NCBI GenBank assembly: GCA_020631735.1
Contig: CM036225.1
Location: 68,622,662-68,686,661 of the forward strand
From: Saccharum officinarum
Lineage: Eukaryota; Streptophyta; Magnoliopsida; Poales; Poaceae
DNA: 64,000 nucleotides
Direction: 5' to 3'
The translations under genes were made by a program, and so were the position numbers. Positions 25,286 through 37,845 of this stretch are shown one piece after another (positions within the stretch are counted from its first letter, which is position 1; each line of letters begins with the position of its first letter). The notes beneath the pieces are model-generated. The model saw nothing but the letters and a program-made list of their open reading frames with translations. It was not told where the DNA came from and ran no database searches.

Positions 25286-25566
25286 GCCGACCCTACCTGG
25301 TAGCCTCTTGGGCTTCGCCTCGGTGTGGTGTTCTCCAGTGTCTTCTAGAGTCTTCTGGTGTCCATTTCGCTGTGGATATGCGTGATTAATTCTGACATCT
25401 AGGTCCACCTTGATGGTTTTCTAGATATACCCTGCAGAAATCATAGATTCACCAAAACTCGTAGAATTTGTTAGTTGAAACCCAATACCTATGATTGGTG
25501 ATGGAATTAAGTACATATGCAGGTTATGTTGACAATTTATAATTGACGTTAACGACCGTCAACAAC
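25286..25566 (-). mobile_element. Old LTR-type element, third fragment with its terminus
   Basis: Resumes after element 2. It matches about 59790-60009 of the solo LTR, including CAGATTCACCAAAACTC-like sequence and the end CGTCAACAA. Read on the minus strand the end is TTGTTGACGGT, a typical grass LTR start. Confidence 0.75.
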
Positions 25567-25670
25567 ATGTCATGTGTCCATTGATTCTAGTTGTTACAAT
25601 CTTGGAATTTATTATGGCAAGATTTGTTTGCTGGCAATATGCATTTCCTTGAGGGCTAGCTGAAAGGTCC
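25567..25670. mobile_element. Left remnant of a CACTA-type subterminal region
   Basis: The last part (AATATGCATTTCCTTGAGGGC) resembles 50019-50040 and the TTCCTTGG-rich sequence that resumes at 41361. This suggests element 3 inserted into CACTA-derived DNA. No CACTA terminus is visible on this side, so the left end is truncated. The first 60 bases are unassigned. Confidence 0.45.
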
Positions 25671-28236
25671 TTGTTTGGTTTTAGTAATTGAGTGACAACC
25701 TTACTTGGACTAATTATGTTTAATATGAGATAGACAGGTGATTAGTCCACAGGTATTGTGTGTGAGCAACATATGCCATAGAGGTGAAAATGGCTTGAAG
25801 ATGTTGCAAAGCTCACACATGTGATGATGGAGCTCATTGCATATGAGACATGACATTGAGTCATGTGACTAAGGTGGAGAAGATCAAGACAAGACTTGGC
25901 TCGACGAACTAGTTGCAAGTGTGAAGAGCAAGTTGAGTGATGACTTGGCACCGATGGACCGAGGCAATGGTGAAGAACAATGTGAAGTCAAGATTGATGA
26001 ACCAATATGGTCACGTGATGATATGAAGTGGATCGTATCATTTGATGATTGGTTGGTGCATGTGTTGCATCAACACCGGAGGAGATGGAATGAAATGTGC
26101 AAGGCAAAGGTATAACCTAGGGCATTTCATTTCATAGGTCATAGGTGTGTAGAGAAGTTGATGACCAGGTTTAGAATAGATGGCCATACTATCAAGAGGA
26201 GGAAACTTGTTTGCATATCGGTCATCTAGTGCCACTTGAGCGATCTAACTTTATATACGTGTTAGGATTGAGTGGCATGGTGAATTGAGTGACTAATCCT
26301 TTGGAAAATGTTTGTGAAAATGCTAACACACTTCCAATTGATGGTATCCACTTGGTGGTGTTGTCACATTTGCAAAGGAGAAGTTGTTGGAGTTGAATTG
26401 GATCAACTTGGAGAAGAGAAAACAATTTTTCGATGTACTCCAAACTATATGATGGCTCTTGGATTAGAATTTTACATTGATCCATTGTGCTTTGGATTAA
26501 ATATTCAAGTGGGATGTGTAACCCTTTGAGTAAGTTTTCCAAAATGTCCAAGATCATTGAAATCAGAGTTCGAAGCTAAGAGTTGTAGCCATTTTAGCGT
26601 TGAAAGGTCTGTGACCACACGCGTTTGGTTAGTACCTGCGAGTTCGGTCGAGAGTCCAGTCAATGTTTTTAACACGTCCAGGAGCGACCGGACACACAGA
26701 GAGTCCGATCAGTGATGACCTGATGTGTCTGGTCATCAAAAGAGCTCTCTAGAACCTCTCTGGAAGTGACCAGACTCTAGGAGAGTCAAGTCCAGTCGTA
26801 GGAGAAAGGTGAGTCCAGTCAGTTATGCAGAGGCACGTTGGTGACCGGACACGTTCGGTGAGATGCATCCACATGCTCTCATCGGTCTCTACTTTGCCTA
26901 TGCTCTCATGTGGATTCACGTCATTATTGTAGATCACGACAAAGGAGGCATGTTTTTAAATGATGCCTCGACACGTTCGGTCACTGGACCTAGGTGTGTC
27001 CGGTGAGGCGTATGTGCACGCGGGAGCTAGCCATTGGTGAGCAACGGTCTTCTTTGAACAGCAAGGCTATGTGGATGCATCTCAGTGACCGAACTCTAGG
27101 GCGAGTCTGGTTAGTGCGCAGAAATCAGGATGAAGGGGGTGACGGCTATTTTAGCCCTTGGAGTTATAAAAGGAATGTGTGGCCAGCCTTGGCACATGCT
27201 TAGCACCCTTAGGATTTAGTGTCCATGCTTAGGGAGTGCTAGGAAAGCCTCTAACTCACCCTTGCTTGATAGTGTTCATCCGTTTGAGTGAGTGATTCTA
27301 GTGCAATTGCATCGTGAGGTTGCATCGAGTGGCACTAGGTGATCGTATTGCAAGCTAGTGGTGCTTGTTACTCTTGGAGGTTGCCACCTCCTAGATGGCT
27401 TGGTGGCTTGTGACTCCGTTGAAGCACGCAAGAAGATTGTGCGCTGCTCTAGAGGAGAATTTGTGAGGGGGATTGTGCTCACCCCGCGGGAATCGCAAAG
27501 AGCAACTCTAGTTGAGCGTGTCATTGAGCTACCCTCACTTTCGAGGTAGGTTCTTGCGATGCCCGACGTGCGGGATTGGTAGGTGATGCCAATTAGCCAC
27601 CGAACCACCAAGTGAGTGGTCGACACAATAGGGACGTTGCTTGGTGGCAACCAAGTGAACCTTGGGAGAAAAATGACCGTGTCAACATTGTCTTCATCAT
27701 CTTCTCGGTGGTTTGCATTCCACGAAATACAAGCTTGTATTAGTTCCATATACATTGTGCTTGTGTAATTGCTCTTGTGACTAGTTTAGCTTTGGCCTTC
27801 TTGCTTGTGTAGCATAAAAGTAGCTCCCTTGCGTGGCTAATTTGGTTTTAGTAACCTTGTTAGTCACATTGCTTAGTTTGTGTAACTAAGTGTTTTGCGC
27901 TCTCTAATTTGGCTTGTGTAGCCTTATTATTGAGTATTGCTAGTGAGCTTAGGAGCTTTGTACTTTTGCATCACTAGTGTGTAGGAGCTCCACCGATTGC
28001 TTGAGTACTAGTACATAGGTTTGTGTGACCTTGCTCTAGAATTGATTAGGTGAGCTCTACCTAGCCCGACACCTTTGTTGTCTAATTAGGATCTTTTTAA
28101 GGTGCTTAAGAACATAGATAGAGGGGTGTAGTCTAGGCTAGACCGATAGTATTAATTCCGTATTTGTTTCGGTTAGCCGACGTGATTTTTTAGAAAGGAC
28201 TATTCACCCCCTTTAGTCCACCATCTCAACCCTACA
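25671..28236 (+). repeat. Element 3, 5' LTR (2566 bp)
   Basis: Direct repeat of 38906-41360. The 26620-27120 part holds many decayed versions of a GACCGGAC/GTCCGGTC motif that is better preserved in the 3' LTR. The LTR ends CACCCCCTTTAG..CCATCTCAACCCTACA. Confidence 0.9.
27165..27171 (+). promoter_or_regulatory. Probable TATA box of element 3
   Basis: TATAAAA within GAGTTATAAAAGGA, conserved at 40298-40304 in the 3' LTR (GGCTATAAAAGGA). It is a plausible LTR promoter, with transcription starting about 30 nt downstream. Confidence 0.55.
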
Positions 28237-28238
28237 CG

Positions 28239-28250
28239 TGGTATCGGAGC
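28239..28250 (+). other. Element 3 primer binding site
   Basis: TGGTATCGGAGC, 2 nt inside the 5' LTR, matches the initiator-Met primer site at 11 of 12 positions. Confidence 0.88.
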
Positions 28251-28287
28251 TTGGTCTCTCATTTGTGATCTTCACCAACCTGAGAGG

Positions 28288-30240
28288 ATGGCGACTTATG
28301 GGCTAGATGTTGAGTGTCTACACATTTTTTATGGCACACACTTTGTACGATGGAAAAATTGGATGATCAACAATTTTAAGTTTATTAGCCATCAAATGTG
28401 GTGAATCGTAGATGTGGGCTTTTCTCATGTGTTGGATAGAAAGAATGCAGCTCAAGCGCAAAAGAAATGCCTACATCTCAATTGCCAAGCTACTAACATT
28501 TTCTATCAATCTATGGATGATAGAATATTTAGTGATATCATGGACATGAATTCTGCCCATGAGATTTGAATTTATCTCAATGAGAAATATGGGGTAGTCT
28601 CCAATGATGATGATGAGGCCATCAAGGAGGAGGCGCATGAGTGTGTTGAGCATGACCAGAATTTGGTGATTGTGGAAGATTGCTCCACCTCATGTTCAAG
28701 TGATGATGGTAATCATTCTACCTCAAGTTCACTTGACAAGATTGATGATGTTGCCACAAGTGATGCACATGATGATTCTACCTCAAGCATACTTGGTCGT
28801 GATCTTGATGATGTTGGTTCATGCTCGAGCCATGATCATGATGCTATGACAAGCTCTCCTACATCACCACATTGCTTCATATCACAAGGTGACACAAAGG
28901 TACAAAATGCTGATGTGGTTGATCATGTTGATTCATATGATGAGCTTGTAGATATACTTGCTAACATGCCATGTCTTTAGAAAATAAGAAAGCTAAAACA
29001 ATGAAATTGGAAAATGAAAACCCATTTCTAAAGAACTCATGTGAAGAACATAAGCACTTACTTAATGTTCTTAAATCTTCACATGGTGAGGTAAAATTGA
29101 CTCATGAGAAACTACTTGCATCTCATGAAGAATTATTGAAACAACATGCTTCTCTTATTAAAGTGTTTTCAAAGAAACTTAAGAAGAATGAGATCTCATC
29201 ACATAAGTCAAGTGATCAATTGCAACATGTGACTAACTCTTGTGATGTAGGGAAGAAGCATGTATCCACCTCTTGTGGTCAATTATTAGATATGCCATGT
29301 TCTTCTTCTATATCTTGTGAGACTAACATTTTGAAGGAGAACAATGAGCTCAAAAGAAAAGTGAAGAAATTGAGCAACAAGTTAGAGAGGTGCTACAACA
29401 CTAAAGTCACCTTCAAGCACATGTTGACAAATCAAAGAAAGTATGGTGACAAGAGTGGCCTTGGCTTCAACAAGAGCATGACCAAGGGGGAGAGAAAAAG
29501 AGAAAGAAGGATGAAGAAGTTACTACAAAAGAAGCTCTCTCATTCCATGTGCTACAAATGCCATGAAGTGGGACATATTGAAAAGGGTTGCCCCAATCTT
29601 GAGAAGCTCAAGTTGAAGAAAGAATAAGAGAGGCTCAAGCATGTCAAGTGCTTCAAGTACCGCACATGGGGTCATCTCACCTCTATGTGCCCAACCAAGC
29701 AAGTGGTGAAGCAAGAAGAAGAGCCTCAACTAAAGCCATAAGTTGAGCAAGAAGAAACACCCCAAGAGTAAATAAAGATCAACCATGAATATGGTGATGA
29801 CTCGATGAAGAAGAAGAAGAAAACAAGAAGGGGTGAAAAGCAAGGCATCCAATGCAAATTCGAGATGCCAAGATGATGAGCAAGACTCAAAATAAGGTGT
29901 ATGCTCACATCAAGTGCCATAGTTATGACATATTGGGCCACCTAGCTTCAGGTTGTCCAAATAAGCTTGAGAAGGCTCAAGCAAACAAGAAGAAGCAAGG
30001 CAATGAGAAGCACCACATGATCAAGGAAGAAAAGACTTAATCGAAGAGGAAGTGCTACTTATGCCAGGAAAGGGGACACATGGCACACTTATGTCCCCTA
30101 GGTAATACTCCTAAGCCTATTTCAATTGATGATGATTTTATGGTACCTCATTGGTTGCAATTGCAAAACATCCCGCTATTCATACTAAGGCTATGCCTAA
30201 GTATGTTGCTCCTAACTTGAGAGGACCCAAACTTATTTGA
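28288..30240 (+). pseudogene. Element 3 gag polyprotein, decayed, with serial zinc knuckles
   Basis: The frame starts MATYGLDVECLHIFYGTHFVRWKNWM, the W-K-x2-M region typical of copia-type gag (UBN2 style). It is interrupted by stops near 28402, 28567 and 28978 and by frameshifts. Longer open parts are 28663-28980, rich in serine and aspartate, and 28971-29627, lysine-rich with coiled-coil character. Four zinc-knuckle relics follow: CYKCHEVGHIEKGC near 29550 (intact C-x2-C-x4-H-x4-C), CFKYRTWGHLTSMC (second cysteine lost), CHSYDILGHLASGC (relic) and CYLCQERGHMAHLC near 30055 (intact). No protease, integrase or reverse transcriptase follows. Non-functional as read. Confidence 0.85.
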
Positions 30241-32439
30241 GTATCATCAAAAGGTGGATGAATGTTTGTAGGTACCATGGCATTGGAGGCTTAATTCAAT
30301 TGATCTCACATTGTTCATCATATATTGAGTCAAGTTATGGAGCTTAGTGCACATCCAAACCCAATGCCAAGTAAAAATTGAGTGAGGTCCAAGTGCTATC
30401 AACATACAAGTGCAATGTTCACATTGTGGTTGATTTATTGATATATTTGATGGCTTGCAAATATGAGAGCTGAAGCTTGCAAATTGAAAGATTATGAGCT
30501 AACCAAGGTATATCTCTTGTTGATCATTTCATTTGGGTGTATATGAGTTGATTGAATTGGATAAATATGCATATGATGCTTGCTATAAGATGTTTGAATG
30601 GATAAATTGGTTAGTAGTCAAGTTTGGATTGATTTGTGTTGGATAAATTCATGAGATGGCTTTTAGTAAATGGATTGAATGGATATATGTCTTATGAAAG
30701 TGTTCAAATAAGTTGATTTCAAGTTTGGTTCAATTTGATGAAGAATAGCTCTATAGTTGAAATCTGTCCTATATTTGAAAATCTGAGTGAGATGTGATCT
30801 TAGCCATGTTGGAGTGATCATATCTTATTGTATTGGCTTGAAATTTGGTGTGTATGCTCTAGACTTATGGTATAAGATGCTGTATAAATTTCATGAGAAT
30901 TGGATAAGAGATGCTTTGGTTTTGGAGTGGATCTTGTCAACTATAGTTCAGCAGTTTTCAGCATGTAGCAGTGGAGGAAGAATTAAAATCTAGTAGCAAT
31001 CTAGAAGTCAAATGAAACTTAAATTTTTACAGCTGCTAGATTACTTAGTGAAGCATATCTTCACCAAATTTTGTGGATTTTAGATCTGTATATTGGGAGA
31101 TATGAATTTTTCTTTGAAGGGTACAGAATTTGCTAGACAAGTGACAATTATTGGATTGATTTGGAGTCACTTTGATTGAAAGGTCCTCAAGTTAGAAACA
31201 TGTTTACAAGTGTTTGAGGTACCTAAGTTTGGTTTTAGATTGATCAAGAAGCATGACAAGTAAAGAGCATAAGGCCATTTAATTATGTAGTGTACTTGGC
31301 ACACAATTGGTACTCAAATTGAAGATCAAGACCAAGCTTAAGATGAAGATAAAGTTTAAGTTCTAGTGACAATTGAAGATCTTTTGGTAGAAATAAAATG
31401 ACTTAAACAAGTAGAAAGAAAAGGACCTAAATAAGAAATCAAGGTTACACATCAAGTTAAGTCCACTTGGATAAATCAATCAAGTTATTTCAAGTGAGTG
31501 TCAAGAATGATTTTTTGGAGAGAGGTCACTTCTCCCTAGTATAGGGGCTTGCCATCTATGTGTAGGTAAACTAAGTGTGGTACTTGAAAGGCTAACATGG
31601 AAGTGGTGATCCGAGGGATATTTGAGATGTTTAGTTGAAGCAATCAATAGGATTGATCAAGAAAAGCAAGCAACACCCAAAAGAGAGCTGGGCATGGCAA
31701 TTCAAGTGGTATTCTAAGTAGTTCTCTCATGCAACCATTGATCAAAAGATGAAGCAAGCTAACCACAACAAGATAGTGCACTTGATCATTAGTGGTTCTC
31801 AATTCATATGGGTGAAGAATGGACTCTATCTATGATGATTGGTCTTCACCAAGCTTATAATTAGACTTCACATTGCTATTGGAGTAATGAATTGAAATCT
31901 ATGTGACTATCCTCTACTCCAACATAGTAAAGGTATCATTATAATGTGCATGATCATTTCATCCCTTACTAGTATGTAGTTAGTGCATATAGTGCATGCT
32001 TTATAGGATCATGCATGACAAATAAAATCTTTAAATTCATAGCCTACCACTACTGCTTAAATGATTAATTGAATCTAGTGGTAGTGTATGAATTTGTTCA
32101 TGAGCTAGAGAACCCAAGTACTTGATTTAATTTGGATTGCTAACTAGTGACAAGTACTATATTGGCAGGATAACCCTTGAAAGAGGTGTGAATAAGTTTG
32201 TTATTGGTTCAAACCGAACTTGGAAGCTTAGGCAAATCAATTTGGTTTAAGTCAACTTAGAAGCTAATGATAAGTAACAAGAGTACAAGCACAAGACAAC
32301 AATGCAAATGGATATCTAGTTTGAATTGTTTCAAGTGGTATCTAGACTCAAGTATTTCATCAAGAATTGATAAGTGATGTCTAGATCAACTCACAAGTGA
32401 TACCCTACAAGTGGATCTCATGAAGAAAGCAAAGGTTCA
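30241..32439 (+). other. Element 3 non-coding interior, left part
   Basis: About 2.2 kb of AT-rich sequence with no assignable coding. Short recurring phrases such as CAAGTGGTAT appear near 32333 and again after the LINE (about 37856). This suggests low-complexity duplication within the interior. Continuity with 37846 onward supports the LINE being a later insertion. Confidence 0.6.
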
Positions 32440-32457
32440 AGAAATTATTATGTTCGG

Positions 32458-33056
32458 ATGAGAATTGCTTGCATGGATGTGACCAAAGTTCCAAGAACTG
32501 CTCGAAGCACCTTAGGCCTTTTCATTCATGAGTTCACTTTTGAAAGAGAGGTGGTGGTTGAGGAAGGAGAAAGAACTCTTAAGAGTGGTATTAAGGTGGG
32601 GGAAAAGGACCATCAACCCTTTCCTAAGAAGCTCAAACCTACTAACCAATCTGCCCCTAGATCCACCAATCAGGGAGATAGGTTTGGAGGTAAATTTTCT
32701 ATAATGGAGGCTGGGAACAATAGTCCAAGCCAGACTAAAAAATGGTGGTCTCTGTTCCTCCCAAATTGGACAGTAGGTACACTAGAGGAAACAAAGTGAT
32801 GGGTGATGCACAGAAAGCTATTAAGCCACAAGCTAATGAAGCTGGTGAAGAAGAGAAGGTACAGATCCCAGATACTTTTGATGACTCTGACATAGAAAGT
32901 GAGATGCTGAGTGATAAGCTAAAGAAGATTGATGCTTATGGGGACAGTGGACAAGGATGCTCTAAGGAAATGGAAAATAAGGTCAATAAGCAAGTCTGGC
33001 TTTTTGAGAATGATCAAATCCAAGCTGATCTTGGTAAATTATATGAAGGAGAATAG
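32458..33056 (+). pseudogene. LINE 1 ORF1 remnant
   Basis: The frame opens at MRIACMDVTKVPRTARSTLG, which resembles the conserved segment following the DUF4283 domain in plant LINE ORF1 proteins. A charged linker follows, then a shift of frame near 32790 to a second open stretch ending at 33056. The N-terminal RNA-binding domain is absent because the element is 5' truncated. In an intact LINE this protein would bind the element RNA. Confidence 0.65.
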
Positions 33057-33789
33057 AATGAGAAGCTGTGTGAGCCCACTCCACAACTGAGTGTTGGGGA
33101 AGACTAGGCTTTAGGGCGCAACCCTATCCGTGTGTTTAACTCTCCAGAAGTTTTCTTACCCGATGACCAGATAGTTAACACACAAGACAACTTGGTTGAT
33201 GAGGAACAACTCTAAGATGAAGTGGTGGTTGAAGATGTCTGCGCAGTCAAAGATGATGCTTCACAGCTTGGTGGTGAAAATCAGCATCAAGAGAGACGGA
33301 GGAGCGATAGGCTTAAGTGGAAATCATCATGACCATGCTAGAGAAGACTAAAATCATGGCTAAAAAAGGAACATAGAAGGTAACACATTACCCAAGTTTA
33401 CGATTTCTGAACTTTCACATTAGTCTATGCATGATTTGTCGACAAAGATGGGGGTATGTGTTGATGATAATACGAATACTTCCTTTGACCTACTAAAAGA
33501 AATTTAAAATGCTAGACTTAGTTGTTTTAATAAACAACAGAAAGCTAAAACAAGTGTTTAGCGTGCTGAAATCAATGAGGAAAATGTTTATTCAAATCAA
33601 TTACAGCTTGAATGGCTTCAAGAGGAGACCTCTGAGCTGGATGACTTTACTATTGTCATGTCTAAAAAAAGAAAAAAAGAAGGTAAAAGAAAATTTAAAA
33701 TTTCTCCTAATAACAGGAGGATCAGGAAAGTTCAGGAAGATGAGTAAAGGAAGAAAAGAAATAAATGAATATACAAGGCCTTATCTAAA

Positions 33790-36700
33790 ACTGTAGGGGT
33801 CTCAGGAAAAGAGGGACCTCTACCTTCCTTAAGGATCTTATAGATCAATATCTGTTTCATTTCATATGTCTCCAGAAAACTATGGTAGAAAATTGCGAGG
33901 ATTCTCTGATTAGGAAGTTTGATCCTCAACAAAACTATCTTTGGTTGTGGAATCCCTCTAAAGGGAAATCAGGGGGCATTTTAGTTGGTGTCAGACTGGA
34001 TTTGTATGAGGTTAGTTCTTTTAGACAAGGGGAATACATGATTCAATTGAATCTTTGGGATAAGGTGGCCAGAATTAAATGGAACCTATTAGTTGTATAT
34101 GGAGCGGCTCAAGAGGAGGGGAAGATCCCCTTCTTATCTGAACTTTCTAGTTTTTGCTCATCCAATCAAGAACCATTATTAATTGGAGGTGACTTCAATC
34201 TTATTACATATGCTTCAGAAAAGAGTGGAAATGAAAGAGTGCATAGACACACCAATTTATTAACTCTCTGATAAACTTCTATGGGCTTAGGGAATTAAGT
34301 ATGAGTGGGAGAATTTACACATGGTCTAACAATCAGGATCCACCCATTTTAGAAAAGTTGGACAGAATCTTGATTACTAGCAATTGGAAAGATATTTCCC
34401 ACAAGCCATTGTCAAAAACCTTCCAAGGGAAGTTTCTGATCATAATCCCCTGATCCTGTTCTCTGGTAAATATCAGAAACCGTCTCATATCCAATTCAGG
34501 TTTGAGACAAGTTGGACTAATAATCCTTCATTCATTTAAGGAGTTGGTAAAATATGGGGAAAGCCATGTAAAGCCAAAACTCCTTTGGACAAAATTCAAC
34601 AAAAATTGAAATTGGTGAAGCAATACTTTAAAGGGTGGGGTTTCAACCTCCAAGGTGAGCTAAGGAAGAAAAGGAAGTTGATTTAGGGTGAATTAAGCAA
34701 AATTGAAGAGCCATAGGAAACTGTTGGGTTATCACCTTTCCAATTGGGCAAAAAGGTTGATCTCCTAGCTGAAAATTTGAAATTGTTGTTAGATGAGGAA
34801 TCTTATTGGCATAACAGAAGCCATGAAAATTGGCTTCATAAAGGTGACATTAATACTAGCTTCTTTCATAAATGTGCTAGTGGAAGATGGTGAAAATCGA
34901 CAATTATCAGTTTGGAAAAGGATGGGGTTGTTATTGAAGGTGAAGAGAATCTCCTAAATCATGCTACTGAATATTATAAGGAACTATTTGGACCTGCCAT
35001 GAAATGATTTCAGGATTGACCCTAAGATTTGGAGAGATTGTACTAAATTAAATAATGAAGATAATAGAATTTTGTGTCAACCTTTTTCAGAAGCTAAAAT
35101 AAAAACCGCGCTCTTCCAGATGGAAAAGAACAAGGCTCCTAGCCCTGATAAGATGCCTATTGAATTTTATCAATACTGTTGGGATATAGTGAAACATGAT
35201 ATAGTTGCCATGTTTAATGATTTCCATTATAGTAAGGCTGATATTTGTATACTAAATTATGGGATTATCACTTTATTGCCCAAGATTAAGGATGCTTCCA
35301 AGATAAAGCAGTTTAGGCCCATTTGTCTACTCAACTGTCTTTATAAACTCATAACCAAAGTGCTTACTATCAGGATTGAGCCTTTTGCTACCAAGTTAAT
35401 TCATATTACCCAAACTTCCTTTATGAAAGGGAGAAATATCACCTCAGGCATTAAGTGCCTTCATGAAATCATGCATGAAACAAAAAGAAGAAAGGAAGTT
35501 GGAATACTCTTCAAAATTGATTTTGAGAAGGCATATGACAAAGTTAGCTGAAAACTTCTTTTTTACTGTCTTCACATGAGAGGGTTCAGTTCCACTTGGT
35601 GTGAATGGATTAGGTGGTTTCTGGGGGACTCTCAGCATCAAAGTTAATGATTTAATTGGTCCATATATTAAAAGCTTTAAGGGGGTTAGATAGGGAGACC
35701 CACTATCCCCGATTATATTTAATTTTGCTACATATTATCTCACTAGAATGGTGTTACTAGCACAAGAAAATAGGTTATTTACTGGATTGGTTGAGCATAT
35801 TATACCAAGGGGAGTTGCCATACTACAATATGCAGATGACACCATCCTCTGTCTAAAACATGATCTAGAGGGTGCAAGGAATTTGAAATTGCTATTGTAC
35901 ATGTTTGAGATGATTGCTGGGTTGAAGATCAACTTCAGCAAAAGCGAGATCTTAATGATTAATGATGTTGATGACTGGGGACACCATTATGCTGAAATCT
36001 TCAATTGTTAGCTTGGTATTTTCCCTCTTAAGTATTTGGGCATCCCTATTAATCCAAGTAGGCTTCATTTGGTAGATTAGCTACCTCTCATTGAGAAATG
36101 CTAGAAAAAACTTGTCGTTTGGAAAGGGGGTTCCTTAACAATGGTCGGCAGGTCCACTTGATCTGTGCTAGTTTAAACAATTCCCCCATGTATCATATGT
36201 CTGTGTATCTTCTTCCAAAAACAATAACTAAAGAAATTAACAAGGCTAGAAGAACCTTCTTCTGGCATGGAGGTGGGACAAAATGAAAATGCCATCTAAT
36301 CAAATGGGTTAAAGTTTGTAGGAGTAAGAAGGGAGGTGTGGGTATCAAAGACTTGATTAAGCTAAACGTCACCTTGTTAAGCAAGTGGTGGTGGAAGCTA
36401 GATCATGAAGAAGGCTTGTGGCAGGAGTTGATAAGGGCCAAATACCTTTCCAAAAACTCAATTCATACTGTTACTCACAAATTGAATGATTCGCCAATGT
36501 GGTATGACCTTAATGTTAAAGGAATTTATTTGAGAGGGAGAAAAGTTAAAATCAAAAACAGTATGAAAACTAGATTTTGGGAGGACAGTTGGCTGTTTGA
36601 TAGATCTTTGTGCTCTCTCATTCCTAAACTATAAATTTTATGCGAGTAAAAGGAAATTACTGTATCCAGTGTTAAAAAAGGAGAAATTCAGCCTTCCTTT

Positions 36701-37456
36701 CTCAAATGGTTGCCAGTGGAGCTTAGAAACATTTGGACCAAAATTTGGTCACTTGTAGAAGCTTTCCAACTGTCTGACAATCCTGATAGAATTATGTGGA
36801 AGTGGGATAAAAAAGGTAAATTCACTGTACAGTCAATGTATAACGCTCTAACTGAGGGGGGTAACAGTGTCTATCTCAGACAGATCTGGAAAGGGAAGAT
36901 CCCTCCCAAGATCAAATTTTTCATGTGGTTACTATCTAATGGGGTTGTGTTAACTAAATATAATATGCTCAAAAGAAACTAGAGTGGCACTCCAGAGTGT
37001 TACTTCTATGATTTAGATTAATATGTTGACCTTTTGTTCTTTCAATGCTCCATAGCTCAAGTCATTTGGGCCTGTATTGCCAGATGCTTTGGTGCCAGTG
37101 ACATTCCTAGTAACCTTAACCAATGCTAGTCTTGGCTTGATACATGGTTACCTCAGGGTAGAAAATTTCATGTCCTAGGCATTGCAGCGATTTGCTAGGC
37201 TATTTGGAAGGCGAGGAACAAAGCGTGTTTTGACAAAAAGATTATCAAAAACCCGTTGGAAATAATCTGTCATGCAGGAGCTTTAATGAAGTTTTGGGCA
37301 GGTATGTACCTAGAATTGGATAAGAAGGCGCTAGAAGATGGTGTTAATATGATGCTGAAGGTGGCGATGGACATCCTAGCGGCCAAGAAAATCAAGCTGT
37401 CAGGCACTGATGATGAACTGCAAGATAATCAAGATGGTGGTCAACACAAGAAGTGA
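33790..37456 (+). pseudogene. LINE 1 ORF2: endonuclease-reverse transcriptase, broken
   Basis: The order of domains is conventional. An APE-type endonuclease spans about 33795-34420, with GLRKRGTSTFLKDLI, GILVG and GGDFNLI near 34187. A linker with many stops covers 34440-35000. The reverse transcriptase (about 35070-36020) shows KNKAPSPDKMPIEFYQ, FRPICLLNCLYKLITK, FKIDFEKAYDKV and the catalytic YADD (35829-35840). The zf-RVT-like C-terminal region (36338-37230) has GVGIKDLIKLNVTLLSKWWW and IWKGKIPPKIKFFMW. At least a dozen in-frame stops and several frameshifts make it inactive. In an intact LINE this enzyme nicks the target and copies the RNA there. Confidence 0.88.
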
Positions 37457-37845
37457 GATGGTCCTCTAGGTGATGAAGTCTGGGAAGACGGTTGAGTATA
37501 ATATCCTCTCTGGGACTCAATGGTCTTGGAGCAGTATCCTAGATACACTATTTCTTTTGTTTGGTATCTGAAACTCTTGTCTGATGTAAGGTTGTTTAGC
37601 GTCAAGTGGTTGATGTTGAAACTTACCTCTCTCAGGTCATGTGTCCTCTTGCGCTAGAGGTTAAGAGTAGTTTGTCAGTTGTTTAGCTATCCCTCTTGCG
37701 CTGATGGTCAAGCGCACCTTCTTGGTCTGTCTTGTCTTCGTCTCATGCTTCTTAAACATCTTAAAGATGCTTGTATTTTCATTCTATGAATGGGAATGGG
37801 GATCCCCTTTTATTGCCAAATCCAAGAAGTGGTTCCATACTAAAA

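Larger units (their letters stand above)
32440..37845 (+). mobile_element. LINE 1: 5'-truncated plant L1-type element
   Basis: Carries the C-terminal part of ORF1 and a full but degenerate ORF2 (endonuclease, reverse transcriptase, zf-RVT-like C-terminus), then a tail GAATGGGAATGGGGATCCCC at about 37788-37807 and a short A run at 37842. The N-terminal half of ORF1 is missing, consistent with 5' truncation during target-primed reverse transcription. I could not settle a target duplication. Both boundaries are approximate. Confidence 0.85.
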
